A stretch of 50,423 bases of DNA, taken from Prevotella sp. UBA5387. Its GTDB lineage: Bacteria; Bacteroidota; Bacteroidia; Bacteroidales; Bacteroidaceae. The stretch is taken from the NCBI GenBank assembly GCA_002407775.1, contig DHOP01000083.1:3182-53604 (forward strand), written 5' to 3'. The position numbers and the translations under genes were made by a program. The notes under the pieces were generated by a model. The model saw only the letters and a program-made list of their open reading frames with translations. It was not told the DNA's origin and searched no databases. This document shows, in pieces, positions 9,626-18,217 of this stretch; within the stretch, counting starts at the first letter, position 1; each line of letters begins with the position of its first letter.

Positions 9626-10039
9626 ATGCTACAACGAGATTATTTTCTCCGCCTCATTGAGGAGTTTATGGCGGCCGTAAGCAAGTTCTTGGAGAAGGAC
9701 GAGGCCCAAAGACATGATGATGACATGAGGGACCTTTATCGTGAATATGTAGGTCCTTACGACATTGTTCGAAATCTTTCTTTCGACGAGCTGATTGCTT
9801 ATTCGAAAGACAACTGGAGGCCCCAGGAGCGTATGGATAGAATTCATTTTATGGCCGAACTACTTTATGCCGAGGCCTCTTACAAGGCAAATCCTCTGCG
9901 TGACTTGTTACTTGGCAAGGCCTATCAAATTTATTCTTATCTTGATGCCAATAGCGGCGTTATGTCGTTGGATCGCCGTCAAAAGATGGAAGAGATTTCC
10001 AGCTTGACACGACAAAATGATAAAAAGATGGAAATCTGA
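9626..10039 (+). CDS. Hypothetical helical protein, helicase operon partner
   Basis: I do not firmly recognise this 137-residue protein. It is predicted to be helical, soluble and rich in charged residues, with no signal peptide or membrane segment. Its opening (MLQRDYFLRLIEEFMAAVSK) resembles DUF6483-type proteins, but that is only an impression. The second half (about 70-125) looks like TPR-like helical hairpins. It starts 12 bases after the helicase stop, so it is probably co-transcribed with it and may be an accessory factor. Confidence 0.75.
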   Translation: MLQRDYFLRLIEEFMAAVSKFLEKDEAQRHDDDMRDLYREYVGPYDIVRNLSFDELIAYSKDNWRPQERMDRIHFMAELLYAEASYKANPLRDLLLGKAYQIYSYLDANSGVMSLDRRQKMEEISSLTRQNDKKMEI

Positions 10040-10293
10040 AAGAAAGAAAAGATGAATTGGGTGTCAATGCCGCTAAAGGCTATAGACAACTAATTATCAG
10101 TTAATTGTTCATAAAATCAGAAATGCCAATAAAATAATATTCGTACCATCTTGTTTTAGAATTGTCAGTAAATCATCTTTTCGTTATTAGACTATGTTTG
10201 GCATGGTACTTGCTATGTAATAATTACAATATATATAATTTTACATACCCCTCTTGTCAAGGAGAGGAACCATAAATAGAAAGGAAACAAACA

Positions 10294-11142
10294 ATGGAAA
10301 GAAAAGTAATAAAGACTGTTCAGGGCTTCCCAGCAGTGGATGGAGATGGTGTTCAGTTGGTAAGAGTGCTTGGCAATAAGACAGTCTATGACTTCGACCC
10401 GTTCTTGATGCTCGATTCTTTTGACACCACAGACCCCGAAGCGTGGAAGCGTGGCTTTCCAAGGCATCCTCATAGAGGTATAGAGACCGTTACGTTCATG
10501 AGTCAAGGAGAGGTGACTCACCGCGATAATCTTGGTAATCAGGCAACGGTGGGAGATGGTGGAGCTCAATGGCTCACGGCAGGTTCAGGTGCGTATCACT
10601 CAGAATTTATGAATGCGAAGGATCGTTTGCTTGGTCTTCAGCTTTGGCTTAATCTGCCCCAAAAGGAGAAAATGTCTGAGCCATACTATCACAGCATCAA
10701 TAATGACGAGATACAGGAGATACCTGTAGAGGGTGGAAAGTTACGTTTGTTGACAGGCAACTATCTTGATCACAAAGGATTTCAGTCTCCTCATCTGCCC
10801 TTGGACTATTATAATATTTTCCTTGAGCCAAATGCAACGCTGACCATACCTACGGATGCCAAACGTTCGGTGATGGTATTCACACTTGTCGGCGATGCAA
10901 TTGTAGCAGGCAAACATATAGCTGAAAAGACAGCCGTCAAGTTGGGTGACGGTGATAGTGTGGAGATTAAGGCAGGTGACAAGCCCATCGAAATCATGCT
11001 GATGAGTTCAATTGCGCTTAATGAACCAATAGCCTGGTATGGTCCAATTGTGATGAATGACAACAATGAACTTCGACAGGCAATCAGTGACTTGCAGAAC
11101 GGCACTTTTGTAAAGTCAAAGATTGATTATAATAAAAAATAG
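10294..11142 (+). CDS. Pirin family protein
   Basis: The 282-residue protein is a bicupin of the pirin family. The metal ligands are visible as H58 and H60 (HPHRGIETVT), H102 and E104 (YHSEF), spaced as in human pirin and E. coli YhhW. Bacterial pirins have been linked to quercetin 2,3-dioxygenase activity or redox sensing; the role here is unknown. A -7-like TATGTTTG lies at 10193-10200 without an obvious -33 box. The next gene, a small Fe-S protein, begins 76 bases downstream and could share the transcript. Confidence 0.93.
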   Translation: MERKVIKTVQGFPAVDGDGVQLVRVLGNKTVYDFDPFLMLDSFDTTDPEAWKRGFPRHPHRGIETVTFMSQGEVTHRDNLGNQATVGDGGAQWLTAGSGAYHSEFMNAKDRLLGLQLWLNLPQKEKMSEPYYHSINNDEIQEIPVEGGKLRLLTGNYLDHKGFQSPHLPLDYYNIFLEPNATLTIPTDAKRSVMVFTLVGDAIVAGKHIAEKTAVKLGDGDSVEIKAGDKPIEIMLMSSIALNEPIAWYGPIVMNDNNELRQAISDLQNGTFVKSKIDYNKK

Positions 11143-11218
11143 AAGTAGCTTCATGACAATATTGCGATAATAACATTGAAATTTAGTCACAAGGCATAAT
11201 TATTAATTTAACATTGCA

Positions 11219-11434
11219 ATGAATAAGAGATATTCCAACGGAGAAATCACGATTTTGTGGCAGCCTAAACTCTGTCAACATGCCGGTGTATGCGTGAGGA
11301 TGCTTCCTAATGTGTATAGGCCGACAGAATCTCCTTGGGTTCGTATGGAGTTAGCTTCAACACGGGAACTCATCGAACAGGTTGCCAAATGTCCATCCGG
11401 TGCATTGAGTATCGTGGAGAATAAGAAGGAGTAG
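11219..11434 (+). CDS. YjdI-like mono-cluster (4Fe-4S)-binding protein
   Basis: This 71-residue protein matches the small YjdI-like Fe-S family (PF06902-type): C19 and C25 in LCQHAGVC and C58 in KCPSGAL, with a conserved PW in between. The fourth ligand may be a non-cysteine residue. Family members are thought to bind one iron-sulphur cluster and are often next to a GNAT acetyltransferase, which is absent here. No transmembrane segment. It lies just downstream of the pirin gene, which may hint at a shared redox role (inference). Confidence 0.85.
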   Translation: MNKRYSNGEITILWQPKLCQHAGVCVRMLPNVYRPTESPWVRMELASTRELIEQVAKCPSGALSIVENKKE

Positions 11435-11530
11435 CACAGCTGTGATCTTTGGGAGACAACCAAGAAAGCAGCTTTTCTTTAAATCGTTTTTGTTTGAGAA
11501 TTCTAATCTCTTAGGGTCGCTTTTTTATCA

Positions 11531-11677
11531 TTATGTTGACGTTTCTCTGAGAATACGGTCAAGCTTGTGTATTATCAAAGGAGTATTTTGTAAAAAATAT
11601 TCATAAACAATAGATTTCCGCTGTTCTGCAAACTCCAAAAATAGAGTTTCGTCTCTTGGTAAAATGATATGATTCAT
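11531..11677 (-). CDS. Possible 48-residue small protein or gene remnant
   Basis: On the minus strand an uninterrupted 48-codon frame starts with ATG at 11677 (MNHIILPRDETLFLEF...) and stops at 11531. Its composition is protein-like, with alternating charged and hydrophobic residues, but I recognise no family. No good promoter or ribosome-binding site is visible and it sits in a repeat-rich gap, so it could be a remnant of a longer gene or a chance ORF. Confidence 0.3.
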   Translation of the reverse strand: MNHIILPRDETLFLEFAEQRKSIVYEYFLQNTPLIIHKLDRILRETST

Positions 11678-11720
11678 GCATCAATCGTCATTAATTACAT
11701 CGTCGAAATGAGTTCACTTT

Positions 11721-11827
11721 GCGATTGATGCCGAATGGCAGTGCGAAAGCTATCCTTTGGCAGTGCGTTTACGGCCTAAACGCACTGCCAAAGGATACTA
11801 ATCGCAGCACGAAAGGATATCAATCGC
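11721..11827. repeat. Palindromic intergenic repeat unit, copy A
   Basis: 11751-11797 is a nearly perfect 47-base palindrome (arms starting tatcctttggcagtgcgttt). It is flanked by gcgattgatgccgaatggca at 11721-11740 and by ataatcgca-like words to the right. The 20-base flank recurs exactly, on the opposite strand, in the cluster near 36.87 kb, as do tgccaaaggatac and gcgtttaggcc. This points to an interspersed palindromic family. Confidence 0.7.
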
Positions 11828-11847
11828 GTGTAAAAATAAATTCACGC
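11826..11847. repeat. Short hairpin
   Basis: gcgtg (11826-11830) and cacgc (11843-11847) flank an A/T-rich loop, directly after the palindromic repeat unit. It may be part of the same composite element. Confidence 0.35.
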
Positions 11848-11865
11848 AAAAACCGATAAATTTAT

Positions 11866-11902
11866 GAGCGGGACTGTGACATTTGTTGGCACAGTCCCGC
11901 TC
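11866..11902. terminator. Perfect 13-bp GC-rich hairpin
   Basis: gagcgggactgtg (11866-11878) pairs perfectly with 11890-11902 around an 11-base loop. There is no good U-tract on either side, so it is only a possible bidirectional terminator. It lies between the Fe-S gene and the RND efflux operon. Confidence 0.45.
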
Positions 11903-11946
11903 GTCATTTATAGCTTAAACATTGAGTAACGAGAGGAACTTGTGTA

Positions 11947-11992
11947 TTAAAACGGCAAAATTGCCATCTCATATTGGTATGGCACGTTTTAA
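11947..11992. repeat. Branched inverted repeat upstream of the efflux operon
   Basis: ttaaaacg (11947-11954) pairs with cgttttaa (11985-11992). Inside are alternative small hairpins, ggcaaaattgcc (11954-11965) and gccat/atggc (11963-11967 with 11979-11983). It could be an operator, a leader structure or another repeat. Confidence 0.35.
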
Positions 11993-12128
11993 ATTATAGA
12001 GGATGCTCAAGCTGAGGTATAATCAGTAATACAGCCATCTTTTTAACTATTAATTTTTTTTTATTTTTATTGTCCTTTCTATGCTTAATTTTAACCAAAG
12101 AAGCAAGGAAGAGATTTAATTTATCAAT

Positions 12129-12146
12129 TAACTTTGCGGCCGCAAA
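12129..12146 (+). promoter_or_regulatory. Candidate -7 box and palindrome before the RND operon
   Basis: TAACTTTG at 12129-12136 fits the -7 box, but no TTTG is visible at the expected -33 position. The box overlaps a perfect 14-base palindrome, tttgcggccgcaaa (12133-12146), a possible regulator-binding site. The efflux operon starts about 75 bases downstream. Confidence 0.45.
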
Positions 12147-12219
12147 TTCAGGATAACAAAGAGCAAAAGCATATTAGTTTTAGCCGATTCATGGCAATAC
12201 TCACATAGTAGAAGAGAAT

Positions 12220-13302
12220 ATGAAGAGATTTTTGATTATTTCGGCCATCGGAATCCTTTTGATGGCTACAGGTTGCCAATCGAAAAGTGGTGATAAGGAG
12301 GATGTTACGATTTACACGACTACGACACCCGAGATGACCACCACAATGATCACCAAGGAGTATGTGGCAAATATCAAGTCACAGAAAAACATTGAGATCA
12401 GGACCCAGATGCAGGGTATCTTGAATGGTATCTTTGTGGATGAGGGTCAGACAGTAAAAGCTGGTCAGCCTCTTTTTCGCATTGCAGCTGTCGGTGTTCA
12501 GGAAGATATTGTGAGAACGAAAGCAGCAGTGGATCAAGCACGCATCGATTTGGAAAACGTGTCAAAGCTTGCTGCAGGAAATATCGTATCCCCTAATGCT
12601 AAGAAGACCGCCCAAGCAAAGCTGAGAGCATCATTGGCCGACTATCGTACGGCTCAACTACGCAAGCAACTCACTACTATTTACGCGCCTTTTGCAGGGA
12701 TTATCGGAAACCTTCCGGTCAAAAAGGGAAGCCTTTTGCAAGAGGGTGATCTTATTTCCACGCTCTCTGACAACAATAACATGTATGTCTATTTCAATGT
12801 GTCGGAGCCCGAATATCTCGACTATCAGATGCATTCTGCCCAGCGTAGCAAGTTACCACTTAGTCTTGTCTTGGTCAATGGCGACGTTTTCCCAACCAAA
12901 GGCTATGTCCAAAGTATTGCGGGTGAGTTTGATAGCCAGACAGGCAACATCCCTTTTCGTGCCATTTTTCCTAATCCGCAGCGCATATTGCGCAATGGCC
13001 AAACAGGAACCATTCGCATAGATATTCCTAAAGCCAACGCCTTGATCATTCCTCAAGAATCAACTTACGAATTACAGGATCGCCGCTACGTCTTTGTGGT
13101 CGACGGTAATGGGGTAGCACATTCTCGTCAGATAGAGGTAGAGGATGAGCAACAGGGCATCTATGTCATTTCTAAAGGACTGAGCATGAAGGATCACTTC
13201 TTGTTGGACGGTGTCCAGAAAGTGAAAGACGGTGATCATATCAAGGTGAAGTTCAAGAACCCTGCCGAGGTAATGAAGTCAATGCAGCTCAATGCAAACT
13301 AG
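12220..13302 (+). CDS. RND efflux periplasmic adaptor lipoprotein
   Basis: The 360-residue protein is a membrane fusion protein of the AcrA/MexA type. A lipoprotein signal ends at MATGC (C19), so it should be anchored to the inner membrane. A biotinyl-lipoyl-like half (GIFVDEGQTVKAGQ, about 70-85), a short helical hairpin (about 100-155), the second lipoyl half (YAPFAGIIGN) and beta-barrel domains follow in the usual order. It links the RND pump to the outer-membrane channel. First gene of a complete three-gene operon, 81 bases before the pump gene. No TetR- or AraC-type regulator is adjacent. Confidence 0.93.
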   Translation: MKRFLIISAIGILLMATGCQSKSGDKEDVTIYTTTTPEMTTTMITKEYVANIKSQKNIEIRTQMQGILNGIFVDEGQTVKAGQPLFRIAAVGVQEDIVRTKAAVDQARIDLENVSKLAAGNIVSPNAKKTAQAKLRASLADYRTAQLRKQLTTIYAPFAGIIGNLPVKKGSLLQEGDLISTLSDNNNMYVYFNVSEPEYLDYQMHSAQRSKLPLSLVLVNGDVFPTKGYVQSIAGEFDSQTGNIPFRAIFPNPQRILRNGQTGTIRIDIPKANALIIPQESTYELQDRRYVFVVDGNGVAHSRQIEVEDEQQGIYVISKGLSMKDHFLLDGVQKVKDGDHIKVKFKNPAEVMKSMQLNAN

Positions 13303-13383
13303 GCGTTTGTGATGGCTTGATCTGCCAATGGGGCATTGCATCTTTATATTATGTACTCAAGACTAATTTAATTTGAAGTTAGG

Positions 13384-16300
13384 ATGTTCAAGAAATTCAT
13401 TCGGCGGCCGGTTCTTGCCATAGTAATATCACTCATCATCGTGTTCGTCGGGCTATTGTCTTTGTTCAATCTGCCAGTCACACAGTTTCCTTCCATATCG
13501 CCCCCCAAGGTGAATGTGGTTGCCAATTATCCAGGAGCCAACAACGAGTTGACTATTAACTCAGTGGTTATTCCTTTGGAGCAGGCTCTCAACGGTGTAC
13601 CGGGTATGAAGTATTTGGAAAGTGACGCAGGCAATGACGGTGAAGGAGAGATTAATGTGGTGTTTAATTTGGGCACTGATCCCAACGTTGATGCCATCAA
13701 TGTACAGAACCGTGTGTCGGCCGCCATCAATAAGTTGCCAGCTGCTGTGGTGCGTGAGGGTGTGAAAATATCTCGTGAGGAGCCAAATATCCTCATGTAT
13801 ATCAACCTCTATAGCGATGACCCCAAGTCTGACCAATCTTTCCTTTTCAATTACGCCGATATTAATATTATGCCTGAGCTGAAGCGTGTGGAAGGCGTAG
13901 GTGATATTGATATACTTGGTACACGAAATTATGCCATGCGCATCTGGCTTAAGCCAGATAAACTGACAACCTACAATCTCTCGGCACAAGATGTCATTCA
14001 GTCATTGGAAGAGCAAAGTATTGAGACTTCTCCCGGAAGACTTGGCGAGAGTTCTGGTCGTCGACCAGAGAGCTTTGAGTATGTGTTGAAGTATCCTGGT
14101 CGCTACACTACCCCCAAGGAATATGGTAATATCATTCTTAAATCAAATGATAATGGTCAGTTCGTCAGACTGAAAGATGTGGCCAACATAGATTTAGGTA
14201 GTGAGATGTATGATATCTATTCCACCCTCAATGGAAAGCCTTCTGCAGCCATTACGCTTAAGCAATCATACGGATCCAACGCAAGCGAAGTCATCAAGAA
14301 TGTGAAATCGACCATGGCTCAGTTGCAAAAGGACATGCCTAAGGGCATGCACTATGAGATCAGCTATGACGTGTCTAGATTCCTTGATGCTTCAATGAAC
14401 AAGGTAGTCCATACGCTTTTTGAGGCATTCATCTTGGTAGCGTTGGTGGTTTTCATCTTCCTCGGTGACTGGCGATCGTCCCTTATCCCTATTATAGCTG
14501 TACCTGTCTCACTTATTGGAAGCTTTGCGGTGATGTCCTACTTTGGCATTACACTCAATATGATATCACTTTTTGCGCTTGTCATGGCCATAGGAATAGT
14601 GGTCGACGATGCCATCATTGTGATAGAGGCGGTCAATGTGAAGATGGAGGAAGAACATTTGCCTCCGCTTGAAGCAACGCAAGCGACGATAAAAGAAATC
14701 AGCGGTGCCATCGTGGCGACGACATCGGTCATGGCTTCTGTATTTATCCCTGTGGCATTCATGGGTGGTCCAGAAGGTGTCTTCTATCGACAGTTCTCCA
14801 TCACGTTGTCTTCGGCCATCATTTTGTCGGGTATTGTTGCCCTCACCCTTACTCCTGCACTTTGTGCTCTCATTCTTACAAAGGAAAGTGAGGCTCATCG
14901 TAAGGAAACGTTCTTACAGAGGGCTCTAAACAAATTCAATGTAGGATTTAACAAAAGCATAGGTGGCTATCGAACGGTCTTGAAGCGCACGACTACACAA
15001 AAAGCCATTACTTTGCCAGTGTTGTTGGGTTTCTGTGCCCTTGCATACTTCCTTAGCCTACATTTGCCTTCCGGTTTCATTCCCGAAGAAGACCAGGGAA
15101 TGGTTTATGCAGTTATCGAGACACCTCCTGGTTCTACCATCGAGCGAACCAATGCCGCTGCTCGTCAACTCTTGGACATTGCCAAGAAAGAGGAGGGAGT
15201 GGAGTCTGTATCATCGCTTGCAGGTTATGAGATACTTACCGAAGGTACTAGTGCAAACTCCGGTTCATGTTTAATCAACTTGAAAGATTGGAAAGACCGT
15301 AAGCATTCGGCTAAGGAAATCATTGCCAATCTTGAAGAGAAGAGCCGATCGATCACGTCTGCCAACATAGAGTTTTTCCAACCACCATCAATTCCTGGCT
15401 ATGGCGCTGCCTCAGGATTTGAGTTGCGTCTATTGGACAAAACAGGCAACAATGACTATCATCAGATGGAAAAGGTGAGCAAAGACTTTGTGACAGCCCT
15501 GAACAAGGAGCCTGCCATTGGGTCTGCCTTTACTTTCTATTCGGCAAGTTACCCTCAATACATGCTCCGTGTGGACAATGATCTTGCGGAGAAAAAAGGT
15601 GTAACCTTAGGTTCTGCAATGGACAATTTGTCGACCTTAATAGGTAGTGATTACGAGACGGGGTTCATTAGATTCGGTAAACCCTACAAGGTCATCGTGC
15701 AGGCCGAACCAGAATATCGTGCATTCCCTAAGGACTTGATGAAGTTATCAGTCAAAAATGATCAGGGGGAGATGGTTCCTTACGCAGACTTTATGCATCT
15801 AGAGAAAGTCTATGGTATGAGTGAGATAACCCGACACAACCTGTACAACTCTTCCGAGGTTAGCGGTTCTCCAGCGCCCGGCTATAGTAGTGGACAAGCT
15901 ATTGAGGCTATTCAGAAGGTGGCAGATAATAATTTACCCCATGGATTCTCGTATGATTGGGCCGGTATCTCTAAGGATGAGGTGGGTCAGGGTAATCAGG
16001 CGATCCTTATTTTCTTGGTATGTCTTATCTTTGTTTACCTCATTCTTTCAGCACAATACGAGAACTTCATTATGCCGATGCCTATCATCACTTGTTTGCC
16101 GGCTGGTGTATTTGGAGCCTTTTTCTTCTTGAAAATGTTTGGATTGGAAAATAACATTTATGCGCAAGTGGCACTTGTGATGCTCATAGGACTGCTCGGA
16201 AAGAATGCTGTGCTTATGGTAGAATACTCCGTACAGCGACGAAATCAGGGAATGTCAGTGGGACAGGCTGCTATTGAAGGTGCCGTGGCACGCTTCCGTC

Positions 16301-16599
16301 CAATCCTTATGACCTCCATTGCATTCATCGCCGGTTTGCTGCCATTGGTCATTGCTACAGGTCCGGGTGCCATAGGAAACCGTACCATTGGTACGGCTGC
16401 CGTAGGTGGAATGCTTATAGGAACGGCTTTTGGAGTGTTTTTGATACCAGGACTCTACTATATATTCGGATCGCTAGCTGACAAGGCCAAGATGGTGAAG
16501 TACCAACGCAATAAGCCACTGTCAGAAGAGAAGGATAAAAAATATAACTACCTTCCAGAAACTGAGGCTGGTGTCGATTACAAAGATAATGGGGAATAA
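13384..16599 (+). CDS. RND multidrug efflux permease (HAE1/AcrB type)
   Basis: At 1071 residues this is a full-length AcrB/MexB-like proton-driven inner-membrane pump. It opens with FIRRPVLAIVISLIIVFVG (TM1), carries the TM4 proton-relay aspartates D408 and D409 in GIVVDDAI, and has two large periplasmic loops followed by a second set of membrane helices with GLLGKNAVLMVEY near the C-terminal third. HAE1-family pumps export hydrophobic and amphiphilic compounds such as drugs, dyes and bile acids; the actual substrates are not readable from sequence. The outer-membrane channel gene begins one base after its stop codon. Confidence 0.95.
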   Translation: MFKKFIRRPVLAIVISLIIVFVGLLSLFNLPVTQFPSISPPKVNVVANYPGANNELTINSVVIPLEQALNGVPGMKYLESDAGNDGEGEINVVFNLGTDPNVDAINVQNRVSAAINKLPAAVVREGVKISREEPNILMYINLYSDDPKSDQSFLFNYADINIMPELKRVEGVGDIDILGTRNYAMRIWLKPDKLTTYNLSAQDVIQSLEEQSIETSPGRLGESSGRRPESFEYVLKYPGRYTTPKEYGNIILKSNDNGQFVRLKDVANIDLGSEMYDIYSTLNGKPSAAITLKQSYGSNASEVIKNVKSTMAQLQKDMPKGMHYEISYDVSRFLDASMNKVVHTLFEAFILVALVVFIFLGDWRSSLIPIIAVPVSLIGSFAVMSYFGITLNMISLFALVMAIGIVVDDAIIVIEAVNVKMEEEHLPPLEATQATIKEISGAIVATTSVMASVFIPVAFMGGPEGVFYRQFSITLSSAIILSGIVALTLTPALCALILTKESEAHRKETFLQRALNKFNVGFNKSIGGYRTVLKRTTTQKAITLPVLLGFCALAYFLSLHLPSGFIPEEDQGMVYAVIETPPGSTIERTNAAARQLLDIAKKEEGVESVSSLAGYEILTEGTSANSGSCLINLKDWKDRKHSAKEIIANLEEKSRSITSANIEFFQPPSIPGYGAASGFELRLLDKTGNNDYHQMEKVSKDFVTALNKEPAIGSAFTFYSASYPQYMLRVDNDLAEKKGVTLGSAMDNLSTLIGSDYETGFIRFGKPYKVIVQAEPEYRAFPKDLMKLSVKNDQGEMVPYADFMHLEKVYGMSEITRHNLYNSSEVSGSPAPGYSSGQAIEAIQKVADNNLPHGFSYDWAGISKDEVGQGNQAILIFLVCLIFVYLILSAQYENFIMPMPIITCLPAGVFGAFFFLKMFGLENNIYAQVALVMLIGLLGKNAVLMVEYSVQRRNQGMSVGQAAIEGAVARFRPILMTSIAFIAGLLPLVIATGPGAIGNRTIGTAAVGGMLIGTAFGVFLIPGLYYIFGSLADKAKMVKYQRNKPLSEEKDKKYNYLPETEAGVDYKDNGE

Positions 16600-16600
16600 T

Positions 16601-18034
16601 ATGAAAAATAAGGTCCTATATATACTAATAGTAGGTGGTATAGTACTTCATAGCTGTAAAACACCACAAGCAACAGTACAGGGTGATAGCGTGAAGAGCG
16701 CGTTGCCTATTCATTACCAAGGGGATAGTGCTCAAAGTTCGAAACCGAGCATTGTGCCATGGAAGCAATTTTTTACGGATCCTCACTTGGTGACACTCAT
16801 TGACACGGCACTGGCCAATAACCAAGACCTTCGTATTACGCTTCAGCAGATTGCGATGGCACAGAGTGATGTGCTCTATAGAAGCGGTCGTTTGTTGCCT
16901 ACCGTGATTGCCGGAGCTGGCTTAGGAGTGAACAAACCTGGTCGTTACACAAGTGAGGGTGCTGGCAATGCGACTACCGACATTAAACCGGGAAAGGCTA
17001 TGCCTGACCCTTTGATGGATTATAACTTAGGAGTACAGGCTAGCTGGGATGCCAATTTGTGGAACAAACTCGGGGCTGAGAAGCGGGCAGCAGTGGAGCA
17101 TTACTTGGCCACGGTTGAAGGACGCAATGATGTTTTGTCATCGCTTATATCAATGGTGGCAGGAGATTATTACCAGTTGTTGGCATTGGACAATAAGCTT
17201 GACATTGTACATACTTACATAGAGTTACAACGTCGTGCTGTCGAAATTGCCAAAATTCAGAAGATTGCCGATGCAGATACTGAACTTGCGGTTCAAAAAT
17301 TTGAGGCGGAACTTGCCAAAGCTAGTTCCGATGAGTATACTGTGAAGCAGGAAATCATAGAGACTGAGAATGCACTCAACCTGCTTTTGGGGCGCTATCC
17401 GGAATCAATAACTCGTGATAAAACTATGTTTTTGACTTCGGATTTGCAGCGATTGTCACTAGGTGTACCTGCCCAACTATTGGAAAATCGACCAGATATA
17501 CGCCAAGCTGAACACGAACTTGCTGCAACAAAGTGGAATGTGGAGGCGGCGCGCAAGGAGTTTTTTCCTTCGCTCAACATCTCCGCAGCGATTGGCCTTG
17601 ATGCCTTTAACCCTACTTATCTCACCAAACTGCCTCAGTCGTTGGCTTTCAGTGTTGTTGGTGGCCTAACAGCGCCACTTATAAACCGCACTGCAATTCA
17701 GGCCAACTTTAAGTCGGCAGACGCTCAGCAGATTGAAGCTCTTTATCAATACGACAAGACCTTGCTCACTGCCTATGCAGAAGTGTGTAATCTAATGTCC
17801 AAGATTGACAATCTTGGAAAATACTTTGATCTGAAAAAGAAAGAATCCCAGACTCTCGACAAGTCAGTTGAGGTTGCACGAGAACTTTATCTCAATGGGA
17901 GGGCTAACTACTTGGATGTTCTATTGGATCAACGGGATGCCCTTGATGCACGCCTTGAACTCTTAGAGGCAAGGCAACAGCAGCTATCCACGATGGTTGA
18001 GATATATAGAAGTTTGGGAGGTGGATGGCAATAA
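16601..18034 (+). CDS. RND efflux outer-membrane channel lipoprotein (OprM/NodT type)
   Basis: The 477-residue protein is a TolC/OprM-type outer-membrane factor. A lipoprotein signal ends at LHSC (C19), followed by two repeated long-helix plus beta-barrel halves; LGVPAQLLENRPDIRQAEHEL is a family hallmark. The ATG at 16601, one base after the pump stop, is chosen over an upstream start at 16571 because it places the signal peptide correctly. It completes the tripartite pump. An intrinsic terminator follows at 18094. Confidence 0.93.
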   Translation: MKNKVLYILIVGGIVLHSCKTPQATVQGDSVKSALPIHYQGDSAQSSKPSIVPWKQFFTDPHLVTLIDTALANNQDLRITLQQIAMAQSDVLYRSGRLLPTVIAGAGLGVNKPGRYTSEGAGNATTDIKPGKAMPDPLMDYNLGVQASWDANLWNKLGAEKRAAVEHYLATVEGRNDVLSSLISMVAGDYYQLLALDNKLDIVHTYIELQRRAVEIAKIQKIADADTELAVQKFEAELAKASSDEYTVKQEIIETENALNLLLGRYPESITRDKTMFLTSDLQRLSLGVPAQLLENRPDIRQAEHELAATKWNVEAARKEFFPSLNISAAIGLDAFNPTYLTKLPQSLAFSVVGGLTAPLINRTAIQANFKSADAQQIEALYQYDKTLLTAYAEVCNLMSKIDNLGKYFDLKKKESQTLDKSVEVARELYLNGRANYLDVLLDQRDALDARLELLEARQQQLSTMVEIYRSLGGGWQ

Positions 18035-18093
18035 AGCTAAAAGACTTTCTTCGCATTAAATGAATTATTTAATTTGATGCAATAAATGAAAAG

Positions 18094-18128
18094 AATACCC
18101 ATGATCTGTTTGACCATGGGTATTTTAT
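18094..18128 (+). terminator. Intrinsic terminator of the RND operon
   Basis: aatacccatg (18094-18103) pairs with catgggtatt (18115-18124), followed by a T-rich run, 60 bases after the outer-membrane channel stop codon. Confidence 0.75.
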
Positions 18129-18217
18129 TATCTACAATTAATCGATTATCTAATCTGGCTTGCCTCAAATCAACTCTCAGAACCAGCTTTGACGTCCAAT
18201 CCTATTATCGTCGATGT

